64,000 bases of DNA from Cladosporium sp. IMV 00045 (Eukaryota > Ascomycota > Dothideomycetes > Cladosporiales > Cladosporiaceae). The stretch spans positions 1 through 64,000 of the forward strand of contig MSJI02000694.1 in the NCBI GenBank assembly GCA_001931905.2, given 5' to 3'. Shown piece after piece: positions 41,568-52,272 of the stretch. The notes beneath the pieces are model-generated. The model made no database searches, had not been told where the DNA came from, and worked only from the letters and a program-made list of their open reading frames with translations. The translations under genes and the position numbers were made by a program. The first letter of the stretch is position 1. Each line of letters begins with the position of its first letter.

Positions 41568-43085
41568 TTACTCAGCCTTAAAAACCAATCCCACACCATC
41601 ATCACCCGCCGTAACAATCGCCGCACCACCACCCCCCTGCGCAAACCCAAGCACACCACCACCCTCACCACCACCCCTGTGCCCCTTCAACTCACTCACC
41701 AACCCCAGATTCGCCGCCGCAGTGCCGCCCCTAACATCCCACCTGCGAACCACACCATCGTTGCCCGCAGAAGTGAGCAACCAGTTCCTCTCGCCATCCC
41801 TTGACTTCACAAACTCCACCTTGATAACCGCCTCCTCCTCGTGCGCCTCCTTGATGTGTCTGCGCACGGCGAAGTTGTGCGCCGCGTCGTACAGCGCGAT
41901 CGAGCCGTCCACGCTGCCCGCCGCGAGGAGCGTGAGGGGCGGCTGGCTGAAATCGAGCGTTTCGACGCCGTCGCTCTGGGCCTGCAGGGAAGCCAGAATC
42001 TGGCCCGCCTGGCCCGCCGAAGCCGGCGCGCCCTTGGGTCCGCCCGCCTGCTTCTGTCCGCCTGCTTTGGCGCGCGCGCCCGCGCCGCCTTTGGTGCCCG
42101 AAGCAGCGCTGGCGGGAACTGAGAGACGTGGCAGGCCGATGATGCGGATGTGGCCTTCGGCGCCGCCGACGGCGACAATGGCGCCGCCCGGGGAGATGGC
42201 GCAGCTGTACAGGCCGCCGTCGACGAAGAAGCGCTCGTCGTCGGAGGTGAGGCCCACGACCGCCTGGCCGGAGGAGGGGTCGACGAAGCCCGCGGCGGCG
42301 GCGTCGCCGAAAGCGTCCCAGACGTACAGGCTGCTGTCTTCGGCGACGGTGGCGAGCAGCTTGCCGTCGGGCGTCCAGGCGCCGGCGGTGCAAGAGCCTT
42401 GGTGCAGAAAGAAGGTCTGCACGATCGTGAGCGGGTTGCTGGGGTCGGCGGCGTTGACGGTGTAGATCCAGACGCTGCCGTCGTTGGCGCCCAGGGCGAA
42501 GGTGTTGGGGTAGTCTGGGTGAGGGCAGGGGAGGAGCCAGTTGATTTCTTCCACTTCCTTCGCAGTGCCGACCAGCTTGGCCGTGCCGGGCGCGGTGGGA
42601 GTGTGGTATGCGCTAAGTTTGCCCGCCAGCGTGCCCGTGATCACGTACTCGCCCTGCGGCAGGGTGAAGCAGACGGCGTTGACACTCTCGTCCTGGCCCT
42701 CGAATTTGGAGAGCGTGTCCTGGCCCTTCCTCTCTCTCGGTTGCGGGTTTGACTCGTAGCTCTGCGGCAGCAAGGGTTTCTCAGGAGGAGTGGCATCCCA
42801 CATGTAGGCGATATCGTCGCCGCCTCCGGTGACAACGACCTCGGGTCGGGTGGGGTGCTGGGCGATGCAGAATATGCTGTCCTTGTGGCCTTCGAAGTGG
42901 GCGACGCTGTCGTTCTGAATGAGGATTTCCTCGAGCATGCCGTTGTTGTCCCCCTCGTCGCCAGAGTCCATGGCGGCGTCTTCATTTTGTTCAACCACCT
43001 CTTCTGCCTCGTTCTCGTCGAAGATCTCGTCCTCGCCCTCGCCCTCGTATCGGTCTTCTTGCATTCTGTCGTCGCGGTTGGCCAT
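41568..43085 (-). CDS. SQT1: WD40 ribosome-assembly protein Sqt1 (AAMP family), copy 1
   Basis: An intronless gene of 505 residues. An acidic N-terminus (residues 10-50, EGEGEDEIFDENEAEEVVE) precedes WD repeats beginning with HFEGHKDSIFCIAQHPTRPE and including VVTGGGDDIAYMWD, YVITGTLAGKLSAYHT, FALGANDGSVWIYTV, LLATVAEDSSLYVWDAFG and LLTSAGNDGVVRRWDVRGG. Sqt1 is the dedicated chaperone of ribosomal protein uL16 (Rpl10), acting in the cytoplasm before 60S incorporation. It converges on the FAD oxidase gene with 228 bp between the stop codons. Copy 2 (62620 to the window edge) is nearly identical. Confidence 0.88.
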   Translation of the reverse strand: MANRDDRMQEDRYEGEGEDEIFDENEAEEVVEQNEDAAMDSGDEGDNNGMLEEILIQNDSVAHFEGHKDSIFCIAQHPTRPEVVVTGGGDDIAYMWDATPPEKPLLPQSYESNPQPRERKGQDTLSKFEGQDESVNAVCFTLPQGEYVITGTLAGKLSAYHTPTAPGTAKLVGTAKEVEEINWLLPCPHPDYPNTFALGANDGSVWIYTVNAADPSNPLTIVQTFFLHQGSCTAGAWTPDGKLLATVAEDSSLYVWDAFGDAAAAGFVDPSSGQAVVGLTSDDERFFVDGGLYSCAISPGGAIVAVGGAEGHIRIIGLPRLSVPASAASGTKGGAGARAKAGGQKQAGGPKGAPASAGQAGQILASLQAQSDGVETLDFSQPPLTLLAAGSVDGSIALYDAAHNFAVRRHIKEAHEEEAVIKVEFVKSRDGERNWLLTSAGNDGVVRRWDVRGGTAAANLGLVSELKGHRGGGEGGGVLGFAQGGGGAAIVTAGDDGVGLVFKAE

Positions 43086-43620
43086 GATGTGTGGTTTATG
43101 TATGTGTATATGTGTTCGTGAGAATGTAGATGTCGTGAATGTGCGTTGAAATCGTTCGGCCGTGAGGTGAGTGAGTAATGCGCTGTGGTTTGTGCTTTTA
43201 CAAAAACTATTAGGCTTATAAATCTCGACAAGAAATGTTTAGCGGAGTCTGATCTGATAAGAGAAAGCCCCTCCACTAGCTTACCCCAGCTGGCAGGAAC
43301 CGTGCGAGGGTGCCCAGATGGCTGGAAGACGATGATGTCGTTCCAAAGCTCCCCAATGATGGATCTCCATTGTCCGATCCGAAACTAGTGACGATCCCAT
43401 CAGAACTGGTACAGTATTATTACATGCAGGGGGAAACAGATTACTTCCATCTCAGCTCGGTTTCCTTTTCTGACCTCCTCTCCATCCCATCTCAATCACC
43501 TCCCTCACCTTCTCTTGAGCATCTCTACCTGTCCATTGACGAGATAACGCAACAACAACAACAACACCACCACCGCCGCCACCACAAAAACCACACGCTC
43601 TCTCTCTTCCAAACCCAACC
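43086..43620. other. Divergent promoter, Sqt1 and DUF4267 genes
   Basis: 535 bp. Contains a CAA/CAC triplet run near 43548-43585 in what is probably the leader of the DUF4267 gene. No gene seen. Confidence 0.6.
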
Positions 43621-44109
43621 ATGTCCTCCCAACCACGCAACCTCTTCACCCACCTCCCCCCACCAGCCGAATGCCTGGCAATCCTCATCGGCACAGCCGA
43701 AATAACAATCTTCGGCCTCGCCGGCCTCGCAAACCCCACCAGCTTCGCCAAAGGCTTCGGCCTCCCTCTCGAAACCTCCCCATCAAACTCCCAAACCAAC
43801 AAACCCACCACCTCCGACACCCCACCAACAACGCCCACCTCCAAAACCCACCGCGGCCTCCTCCTCGCCCTCGCGGCGCGCAATCTGGAAAAAGGCCTGA
43901 CCGTGCTGACGTTCGCGCTGTACTTCCGCGACCGCAAAGCGGTGGGCACGTGTGTTTTTGCGGGTTTGGTTACTACCGCGGCGGATTATTTGGCGGTTAA
44001 GTGGTATGGGGAGCGGGAAGCGGTGGGGGGGCATGTGATTGGGATGGTTAACTGCGGGTTGGTGGGCGGGGCGTTGCTGTGGTGGGGTAGGGAGGGGGCG
44101 TGGTTTTGA
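43621..44109 (+). CDS. DUF4267-type small integral membrane protein
   Basis: An intronless frame of 162 residues. Hydrophobic segments are at about 16-37 (CLAILIGTAEITIFGLAGLA), 80-100, 105-125 and 135-155. The pattern of a first helix, then FAKGFGLPLE, then a second block ALAARNLEKGLTVLTFALYF, is that of DUF4267 membrane proteins, whose function is unknown. A Thr/Pro/Ser insert separates the first two helices. The copy expected beyond the window's right end would test whether the duplication continues. Confidence 0.7.
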   Translation: MSSQPRNLFTHLPPPAECLAILIGTAEITIFGLAGLANPTSFAKGFGLPLETSPSNSQTNKPTTSDTPPTTPTSKTHRGLLLALAARNLEKGLTVLTFALYFRDRKAVGTCVFAGLVTTAADYLAVKWYGEREAVGGHVIGMVNCGLVGGALLWWGREGAWF

Positions 44110-44294
44110 GGGTTGGGTTGATGGGAATGGAAGTGGAGCTTTGAGGTATTAGTAGTTTTGGTAATTGGGAAGAATCTACATTTTTTTGCGGCGCGTGAAA
44201 ATCAAAAGGCTAAATTCAATCAAACAAATTGCTTTTTTTTTGTGCTTCTGCCGCATCTGAACCACAGCCCGACCGATGTGCACTTTTCTTATCT

Positions 44295-44531
44295 TTACAC
44301 ATTCAACTCAACGACATCGCCATCCAGCTCGCCCTGGTACTTCTGCAGAGCAGCCTTGACCTTGGTGGTGATCAATCTCTCGACGATCTCGGGCGAGCGG
44401 CCGACGAAGCTGCTGGGGTCGGTGAGGCTGTCGATCTCGGAGAGGATGGGCTTGAAGAAGTCGGAGACCTTGATGCGGTCGATGAGGTCGTTGTCCTTGC
44501 CCTCCTGCTTGACCATGGCGCCGGCCTGGTG
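44295..44531 (-). CDS. ADE13: Adenylosuccinate lyase, C-terminal 79 codons, cut by the assembly gap
   Basis: The frame enters from the gap and ends with TAA at 44295. The visible residues, HQAGAMVKQEGKDNDLIDR and then SDFFKPILSEIDSLTDPSSF and VGRSPEIVERL, match the C-terminus of adenylosuccinate lyase. That enzyme cleaves SAICAR and adenylosuccinate in purine synthesis, releasing fumarate. About 400 N-terminal codons are missing. The loss coincides exactly with the N run, so this is an assembly break rather than a biological truncation. Confidence 0.85.
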   Translation of the reverse strand, partial: HQAGAMVKQEGKDNDLIDRIKVSDFFKPILSEIDSLTDPSSFVGRSPEIVERLITTKVKAALQKYQGELDGDVVELNV

Positions 44532-44551
44532 NNNNNNNNNNNNNNNNNNNN
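44532..44551. other. Assembly gap, 20 N
   Basis: Exactly 20 undetermined bases. A gene is cut on each side: adenylosuccinate lyase on the left and the J/HET gene on the right. The number is therefore a placeholder; if both genes are intact the real gap is several kb, or the flanks do not adjoin at all. Confidence 0.98.
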
Positions 44552-45973
44552 TCTTGGTTCCGACGTGCTTGGTGCAGACATGAGATGAGGCTTGCCCGGG
44601 ACCATGTCTTCCTTTTGCCATGTCGGACGGCAGGCTCGTTCAAAAGGACGGTCTTGAGGCTTACAAGTTCCTGCATTGCGCATCTGCTTGCCCTTGCGAC
44701 CGAGGTGCCTTTCGATGCGAAGATTGAGTTGCTCAAACCGGCGCTGCATGCCTTCTTCCGCGATCGCACTCAACCCAGTGAGCCCGGCGAAGAAGTAATC
44801 TCTCATCACGGCAATTTCACGACCGTTGTGGCAGAAGTCTTTGGTATGGAAGCCGGCGGCGATCCAAAGCTTCCGGAGAGTCACCGTGAAGCAGATGCTA
44901 GACGAGACAAGGTCTCCATCATCCTCAACACAATGGAGTGCGGCTTAGCTCTTCGCCACGACGCCCGATCCTCCCACCTCAGCATGTCGAAAGAAGACTG
45001 CTATTACTCGTTGCTGCTCCTCGCTCTCGCAGCTCGAGACCCAGGCGCCCTCTGCTCCGTCGGCAAGCCAATGTACTTACCGCCGCCAGAAGCCATGCGG
45101 CTCACAAGACCCGCAGTGTCCAGCTGGCTCTTCGAGCCCACAAACGTCGACGCAGGGCTCAACAACTACAGAACTCTCGACCGCCTACCCGCCAACTCCG
45201 ACCTCTCCACCGGCGTCTCTCGCGGCTCCCACTTCGTCCAACTCGACCTCCACATCCTCAACCCGCACGACCTGCACCGCGCCTCCGACGACGCAGACAT
45301 CCTCTCGCTCGCGCAAGCCTTCCTCGCCACCTGCGAAGCACGCAAATACGGCCGCCACCGCAAGCGCTACCTGCTGCACGATGCGCACGCCAACGCCAAC
45401 TTCGGCAGCATGCGCGCCGTGTACGAAGAGACCGTGGCGTGCGTCTTCGCCTGCGGGCCCGAGTGGATGAGCGAGGTGTGCGCGCGCCACGGCGTCAGCC
45501 GCTTCAAAATCGACCTCGAGCCCGCCTACTGGCTCATGGCCGCCCTGCACAACATGGGCGGCAAGTGGCCGCAGGCTGCCTGGGTCAAGCAGGCTGCCGA
45601 GTTCATTATGGATTTTGTGAATTTCCTCGTTATCCGTGGCATGCCGCAGAGGCAGTTGAGGCGGCCGGAGGCGTGGCGGCCGAGTGTGGCTAAGACGTCG
45701 AATGGAGGCAAGGTGCTCATGTTCAGACCGCCTGGTGAGGACGTGACGGCTGCGGTGCCGAGTGTGTTGTTGGATGTGGATTACGTGCATCTCGCGAGGC
45801 TGTGGATGTTGGTGCCGCGCAGGACAGCAGAGAAGTGGACTCTCGTTGGCAAGTCCGTGATGTTTGCGGACGACGCGAGCGTGTCGCAGGTCAATAGCCA
45901 CGGGGATGAGGGACAGGCCGTGAAATGTCAGCAGAAGGTGTTTGGACGGGACGTGGCTGAGTTGGAGGGGTGA
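44552..45973 (+). CDS. J/HET fusion protein, C-terminal 473 codons, copy 2 (5' cut by gap)
   Basis: The frame starts at the gap with SSWFRRAWCRHE-type sequence (the end of the HET domain; here from SWFRRAW) and ends at 45973. It corresponds to residues 706-1178 of the protein at 21325-24861, with about ten substitutions (for example PEVWRPSVAKTANG against PEAWRPSVAKTSNG). The J domain and most of the HET domain are absent only because the sequence is missing. No internal stop or frameshift is present, so the copy may be functional in the genome. Confidence 0.88.
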   Translation, partial: SWFRRAWCRHEMRLARDHVFLLPCRTAGSFKRTVLRLTSSCIAHLLALATEVPFDAKIELLKPALHAFFRDRTQPSEPGEEVISHHGNFTTVVAEVFGMEAGGDPKLPESHREADARRDKVSIILNTMECGLALRHDARSSHLSMSKEDCYYSLLLLALAARDPGALCSVGKPMYLPPPEAMRLTRPAVSSWLFEPTNVDAGLNNYRTLDRLPANSDLSTGVSRGSHFVQLDLHILNPHDLHRASDDADILSLAQAFLATCEARKYGRHRKRYLLHDAHANANFGSMRAVYEETVACVFACGPEWMSEVCARHGVSRFKIDLEPAYWLMAALHNMGGKWPQAAWVKQAAEFIMDFVNFLVIRGMPQRQLRRPEAWRPSVAKTSNGGKVLMFRPPGEDVTAAVPSVLLDVDYVHLARLWMLVPRRTAEKWTLVGKSVMFADDASVSQVNSHGDEGQAVKCQQKVFGRDVAELEG

Positions 45974-46670
45974 GAACTGTCTTTTGATTTTTTTGCTTGT
46001 TTCGTTTTTTTTTTTTTAAAAAAAAAAAATTTCTTGATATTGACAAGAGAGCATACCCTGTACCAATAGAGCAAGCCTAGTATCCAATGGCATTTGAGGC
46101 GTTTTGTGCATATCTCTGGGTTCTGATCCGAGCGATTTCAAGCTTTTACGTGCCAGTAGCGGGTTCGCGACTTCCTCAACAACCTGGACATGCAACTTTT
46201 ATCCGACCCCATCTCGCCCGATATACATCAGTATAGCTTCTGCTCTGATAGAAGTTAGAAGGCGATTGATCGAATTCAAATACGCTCGACATGTCACTTG
46301 TGTCTCGCCAAATGTACAAGAACCGTGACAAGCCACCCACAAACCCATGGTCTTCCACTGACATGCTAGAAGAAATGTAGCATGCTTACTTGACGCATCG
46401 TTCAGTAACATTGCAATTAGGATGGATTGGTGTCAAAGTTGGTAAGGTAATTAAGTTATCTATTTAGATTTTTGAGGTTAATCGGGTATCGTCAAAAAAA
46501 GAAGAGTATAAAACGTGGAGATGCTGCTAATCAAAACCAATCAAACAAATGAAATTAACCCCGAGCAAGGGGGACGCTTTCGTCGCTCAAAATGCCGCAC
46601 CAAAGAATCGTAAATGAAGAATCGAAGTCGCCAAATGGCATGCACCTCTCCTGCCTCAAGATTATGTCTT
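45974..46670. other. Intergenic, copy 2 (HET 3' flank to Kre9/Knh-like gene A)
   Basis: Colinear with 24862-25590 but with indels. Contains a T13/A12 homopolymer palindrome listed separately. No gene seen. Confidence 0.55.
46005..46029. repeat. T13-A12 homopolymer palindrome
   Basis: Thirteen T followed by twelve A, shortly after the HET stop codon. Copy 1 has only short T runs at the matching place (about 24890-24905), so the run expanded in copy 2 or is an assembly error. As RNA it could form a U-A hairpin. Confidence 0.8.
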
Positions 46671-47481
46671 TCAAAGCGCAAGAGCACCGAGCGCGACCAG
46701 GCCGAGAAGGCCGGCGAAGGTGGTGGCGCGCGAGGCACCGCCCTCAGAAGCGGCGACGGTCTGAGCGTCATCGTCATCGCTGTTGCTGTCGCTGTTGGAG
46801 TCTGATGTGCTGGTGGCGGAGGTGGAGGAGCGGGTGGAGGAGGTCATGGTGCTGTTGCTGGAGTTTGTGGGGGTGGACGAGGCGGCGCTGTCGGTGGTGG
46901 AGGAGTGGAAAAGGCCGGTGACAGTGCTGGCGGATGACTCGGTCTCAGTCTCGCTGGCGGTGCTTGAGCTGTCGGTCTCGCTGGCGGTGGACGAGGCGGT
47001 GGAGGAGGTGGCGTCCTCGCTTGAGCTGGCGCTGCTGGGGGCGGCGTTGTTGTCGCTCTCAATCACGAAGGGAGGGGTGTAGTTGGTGTTCTCCTCGTCG
47101 GCGTCGTCGACGATCTCGAGGGCATAGTTGGAGCCACGGACGATGTCGTCAGGGACTTCCCAGGAGAAGGAGCCGGAGTTGTCGATGTTGGCTGGGATGA
47201 GATTTTAGTATCAGGTAACAATGATGAGGCGTGAGAAGCGAGAACATACAAGCAATGGGAGTACCCTCGTTCAGGTCGTTGCTGGCACCGCTCCTAAGGT
47301 AGATAGTGACGGTTCCTTCGGTGGTAGGCTGCCAGGTCAGGTCGACAGTCTGGCCGGCCTCGGTGTTGAGGCTCTCCGGGGGAATGTTGAAGGGGTTTGA
47401 TCCGTTGGACTCGCCTCCCTGAGCAGCGGCAAGGAGGGGGGTGGCAGCGACGGCCAAGAGAGTGGAGGTAGTGAAACGCAT
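46671..47481 (-). CDS. Kre9/Knh-like GPI-anchored cell-wall protein A, copy 2
   Basis: Exons 47481-47250 and 47191-46671, lengths 232 and 521 exactly as in copy 1; 250 residues. The signal peptide, Kre9/Knh domain, Ser/Thr tail with an acidic DSNSDDDD stretch and GPI signal are all intact. Only about three residues differ from copy 1 (for example NKGTP against NEGTP). The stop codon is TGA here and TAA in copy 1. The conserved splice positions with diverged intron sequence support both gene models. Confidence 0.85.
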
Positions 47482-48750
47482 GGTGATGATGTTCTGGTGA
47501 AGAGGCGAAAGAATGCTGGAGATAGTGCGATATGCGTCGAAGAATAGCAGAACTTTGAAATGCTCGCGATGAAGGATATGCCTTGTTGAATGCGATGAGT
47601 TACAAGAAATCAGGGCAAAGACAATGGAAAACGGAGGCATTCATATAGCACTCTCACAGCCTCTACGCTACTCACCAGCCGGTAGAAGGGGCAGGCATCT
47701 GGATCTGTCCAGCACCGGTGAAGGAGCCTCCGGCCAAAAACACTACGCCGCATAGTAACTAGTCAATCGCTACCAGCGATATAGACGAGATGAGCCAGAC
47801 GCTTACTGGTGGGTGTGGTGGCGAATTGGCTCTAGAAGTCTAATTTAGTCGTGCTAGACCCAATAGCAGGAGAGGCTAGGAGACATCGCTCCTTCGCGCA
47901 CGCACATTTCTGCGCCGAGGGAGCCGAGCTTCGAATACCTCGTGGTTGCAGAAGTCTCGAATGCGACAGACACGAGAGACAACGTTGTAATTGTGCGTTG
48001 GGAAAAATTGGGCTGGTCGTCTTGGGCTGGACTGTGCATGCGACAGAGTGTTGTTCCTGAGCTGAACGGTTCGGAGAGAAAGTCGAGGGAAGTTCAGCTG
48101 CTGCAGGAACCCATGAACCCTCTTTGCGCCGGGCCGGCCGAGTGGAGAACCCTCCAGATTATCTCCCCATAGTGATCGTCGCAGACACGGCTGGTAGACC
48201 CACAGAATGAGACAGAGGTCTTGGATCTTCTAAGGCGCAGGCGGCAGGGCAAATGTACCACGCGAGAGTGGATGTGATCGCATTTCGATGAGTCTTCAGG
48301 CAGCTTGCCGCTTCAACGATGTTATGAGAATCCAAAGAAAACTGTACACTTACCTGTTGGGTCGGAAAAGTATATTATACACCTATGATCTTTTCAGTTT
48401 GATTACTGCGAGCCTGAGATTTGGAGTTCTACCGAGCCATCGCCGGGTCGACAAATATCCGCACGTGCTGCTAAAACATTGCTGGAAATCAACGCTTGGC
48501 AAAGACAATAGGGCAAAACACAGGGAGGCAGGGTTTGGAGGGCTGGTGATACCAGACACTTGAATAACATTGCAGTATCATAAACCCTCGGGTGATCAAA
48601 CATTACGAGCCAATATAGAAACCAAGCCAACGCGCCTCAAGTGGTGAGAGAATCTCTTCCACTTTCCTTGTCCAACGATACGAAATTTTGAAAACAAAGA
48701 CCCTGTTCCCCTTCACTCCGACATTAACCGTGACACGAAAGAGTTCGTGC
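47482..48750. other. Intergenic between Kre9/Knh-like genes, copy 2
   Basis: Colinear with 26403-27666. No conserved open frame; short indels against copy 1, for example near 48060-48115. Nothing recognised. Confidence 0.55.
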
Positions 48751-49544
48751 TTACTGGATGAAGATACCGGCAGCGATGGCACCGAAGAGAGCGATGCCGG
48801 AGCCAACCTGGAAGCTGGAAGCAGCGCCAGTAGACTCGGGGGCATCGGTGGAAGTGCCGGTGCCCTGGAAGCCAGCGTCGTCAGTGGAGGTGGCAGTGCT
48901 GTCCGAGCCAGAAGAGCTGGTGGTCGCGGTCAGAGTGGCGCTGCTGAGGGTCTGGTTGCGCGAGATCGGGCTGCCGGTGCCAGATGCAGAGGCACCAGTA
49001 CCGATCGGGGTCACAATGACCGGGACGGAAGAGGTGCTGCTGTGCGGTTGTTAGCGATTGCCATGGGTAAATACGTTTGGAGTAACATACTTGGCGCTGG
49101 GAACTGGGCTGGCAGAGATGGAGGCGGCACCGCTGCTTGCGCTGCTGCTGGCACCCTGGACAGTGAACGGACCGAAGTAGTTGATCTCGTCGCCCTGCTG
49201 GATCTGAAGAGCGTAGTTGTTGCCGTTGGGCAGAGAGGTGGACGGAGTCCAGATGTACTGGCCGCCGGTCGCGTCGGAGGTCAAGGTCTCGATGGTCTTG
49301 AGGTCACCAGAGGGGCCCTGGCGCAGAGTGATGGTCACGGGCTGTGAAAATCGTCAGTACGAGTTGGTTTGACGCGCGCAAACAGGACGCGATCACATAC
49401 GCTGGAGGTGTCGTTGGTGGCGTAGGTGATGGCCTGCGCCTGACCATCGGTGATCGGGTTGGGCACATTGGTGAAGGTGAGAACGCTCGACTGAGCGGCT
49501 GCGATGGCAGCGAGAGCGCTGAGAACGATGGTCTTGGAGAACAT
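48751..49544 (-). CDS. Kre9/Knh-like GPI-anchored cell-wall protein B, copy 2
   Basis: Exons 49544-49401, 49341-49091 and 49039-48751; lengths 144, 251 and 289, identical to copy 1, giving 227 residues. The first intron's acceptor is CACAG here and CATAG in copy 1. About one residue differs (ASPVPS against ASPIPS). Signal peptide, Kre9/Knh-like domain, Ser/Thr linker and GPI signal are intact. The near identity of the protein with drifted introns indicates purifying selection on both copies. Confidence 0.83.
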
Positions 49545-50568
49545 TTTTGCGGGTGAGGACTTTTTTACTCGGATTGAGTGGTGGGTTGTGGAATGTCGAT
49601 TATTAGAAAGTCGCGAGAGCAGAAGGCGGCGAACGATTAAGAGGCTTGAACGAAAGGCGCACGTCGGATGACGTCTGGAAGAATGCTGCGAGGGCTTTGT
49701 TGTTGTCGAAAGGATGCGAACGAGCAAAGACGCAAGCGACTGGAATGAGCGTCTTCTAAAGCAACTCCAAGGTCTGACCCCAGGTCCCAACGGCTAGGCG
49801 CCGGGCGGGGGGATTGATTAATTCATTTCCGTTTGTGGCGTCCACCCAATCACTCGATGCGGCACTGATGGGTTCAGCCGCGTGGCCCTTTCATATCTCG
49901 TGACCAAACGGAATATGCAGAGCGAGTAAGCGAAAGAGAGTCTTCTTGCCACTGGCTTGCAGCTCGCCAAAGTCAGAGCCGCATAAACCAACCTTGCAAA
50001 GGGTTGCTATACCATCCATTGTGACGTATTACTGCGAACCTGTTGGTCACCTTCAAGCTGATGCTGACCCCGGTGGTTGGTGATGCTCAGAGGATCACGT
50101 CTGCCACGGCCGCCGCCAGTTGACCATAACATCCTCATGCGGCCACCCGGCTCCTGTAAATGGCTCGTTCGAGAACCAAACACATCCCGCTAGCAAACTT
50201 TATCCAGCCACGCCCGGCCTCCAAACTGCGCGACCGCCTGCTGTTGTAATTTAGTGATTTGAATCAAATGTTGCATCATTGTCAGATGAGACGGTTGATT
50301 GGACGAGACCATCAGCAAACTGCTGATCGATGCTGCAATAACATGCACAACTTTAACGTGTCGCACAGGGCAGAACTGAGCGAAGTGAAGGAACTGGACG
50401 AAATCAAGCGGGCAAACGAACTCATCCCAAAGTATGTTGAACGGCGGAGAAGCAAAATGAGACGGATGTGAAGTTCGGGAACTATTGTTTCACAGTACTG
50501 ATCGCAAACAAGGGTGTTTGGGAAGCGCCAAAAAATCTCCAGACGTGCTGACCAGAGTCAAAAGAAAT
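49545..50568. other. Intergenic with conserved non-coding block, copy 2
   Basis: Contains 49765-50360, which is nearly identical to 28680-29280. No frame is preserved. Lies upstream of gene B, before the tRNA. Confidence 0.5.
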
Positions 50569-50649
50569 CGACACCTGTGTGATTCGAACACACGCTCCCG
50601 AAGGAACTGCCTTAGCAGGGCAGCGCGTTAACCACTCCGCCAAAGTGCC
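50569..50649 (-). tRNA. tRNA-Ser(GCU), copy 2
   Basis: The 81-nt sequence is identical to the tRNA at 29478-29558, while flanks beyond about 20 bp differ. Anticodon GCU, long variable arm, no intron. Confidence 0.95.
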
Positions 50650-52272
50650 TGATTGCTATTGGTTTGTTGATGTACAGATGTAGACATTGTATTATATATA
50701 GTCTTTAAAACATCTTACACAAGATGCTGTGACTCAAATGTCGAACATCTGCGAGTGAATGGGCCTATGAGTCTTGCTGTCGATGCTGATCGATGATCCT
50801 GATCAACAGCTCTTCGCGACCGTTATACTTGGGAGCAATGATCAGATTTCGAGATCTCCAACATGGCTTCTACCGAGGGCAAAACGTTTTGCAATCGTTC
50901 GATATTCAACGTTTTGTCTTCAAGCTGACATTCCGTTTGATACGGCCTTATAAAACTGTTGAGACCCGGGAACAGAGTCATTTCTACTTTGTAGTTGCAG
51001 TGTACTTAATATCGGAATCAGATGACATCTGTTGCTTGGCTTTTGCGATTTCACTTTCGTCTTGTGCTTAGCCGGGGTACAGCCAATCTCCTTTGAGGTC
51101 TCCAGTGACCCTCAAAAGCCCGTCTTGCAAGGCGTGGCAAGTCGTGCAGGACGCACCGAGGGTGAAGGATCGCGTAGGATTGAACGTAGAAGTGAGGAGG
51201 TGAAAGAAGATCCAGAACGACGTGAGCTCAAGCGGAATACGTTGCATATAGCCGCAAGAGTGGTGGCGGATCAAGCTTGATTGAGCCCAAATGATTTGAT
51301 ACTCACATGAAGGAATTCTCCCGAGAGAGCAAAATCAGACTCTGCGAATTCGGAAGTTGCAGATAGGTGAAGTTGTCAAAGTAATTGACAAGTCCATCTT
51401 CGTTCCAGTCGATATGGGCTCACCGGGTGCTCTTCCTACAATTAGCGACGATGTGCACTGATGGGGGTTTACACTTACGCTATATATACCTCAATAATTA
51501 TCAAGATCTGCGAGCGGAGAAAGCTGTCAATCTCAGCGCCATCTTGCATCATTGGAATTGTTGCAGAAATGCGGACACTATCGCTCATATTGTTCACAAG
51601 CTTCAAGGTTTTGTCTGCTATGAGCAAACTCGTCCGCCTAGGCTAAATGATGGCCATGCTGGGTATACTCGTGCCGGCGAGCAGCGTTCAATTGAGGCGA
51701 CAAAGAAGCGGTTGCACGCGATATCCAGCTATAAACGAGGCAAGGCGATATGCGATACTAAGCAATGCCTCAAGCATTTGCGGTGGAGAGGTGAAGTCAA
51801 TCCTTCAGTCCCGTGGTCGGTGCGAGCTCATGTCGTCATTCTTGCCAAAATACAGACCAAGGATCTTAGAAGACTCCCGTTCTTACAACATGCTAGATTG
51901 CTCTGTATGTGACTGTCAATGCGATATCAGTCGAAATTGTAAGCTCGAGCAAATTTATGCATCTCTACTTCGTCGGCCATCTCCTCATATGAACAAATAT
52001 GCGAGTAAGCAAGCTCGTCGGATAAGGCCGGCAGGTACGCGCCACACCTCTTGACCGTGACATCAATGGTCTCATCTTTCTTCCATCAACTAGCGTATAA
52101 GTCAATCGGTCCTTTGTCACAAGCATACGTTGGGAGGCAAAGTATCCTCAAAGCTGTCCACTATAAGTGAGGCGAAGGCCAATACTTTTCTTCACACTTG
52201 AACTACACCAGTCTCATCTCTGAGCTCCATTACAGCACCAGTAAGTCACATAGCAATCAGGTGCCCGCAATT
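50650..52272. other. Intergenic, copy 2 (tRNA to acetolactate synthase)
   Basis: 1.6 kb. A plus-strand frame of 175 codons (51385-51912) has no counterpart in copy 1 and is probably chance. The proximal promoter region of the synthase gene is conserved. No gene called. Confidence 0.5.

Larger units (their letters stand above)
23440..42948 (+). repeat. Large duplicated block, copy 1
   Basis: This 19.5 kb matches 44552-64000 base by base in the same orientation, with the same gene order (HET C-terminus to Sqt1). Exons are nearly identical; introns and intergenic DNA differ by substitutions and indels. The left limit is set only by where copy 2 begins after the N run, and the right limit only by the window edge, so the true extent is larger. 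Confidence 0.95.

Noticed and set aside
41731..42393. Long Arg-rich frame overlapping Sqt1 (also 62748-63680 in copy 2)
   Set aside because: A shadow of GC-rich WD40 coding sequence: skewed Arg/Ala composition, and lengths differ greatly between copies.
51385..51912. A 175-codon frame upstream of acetolactate synthase copy 2
   Set aside because: Broken in copy 1 and lacking any domain; the interval is drifting as non-coding DNA.
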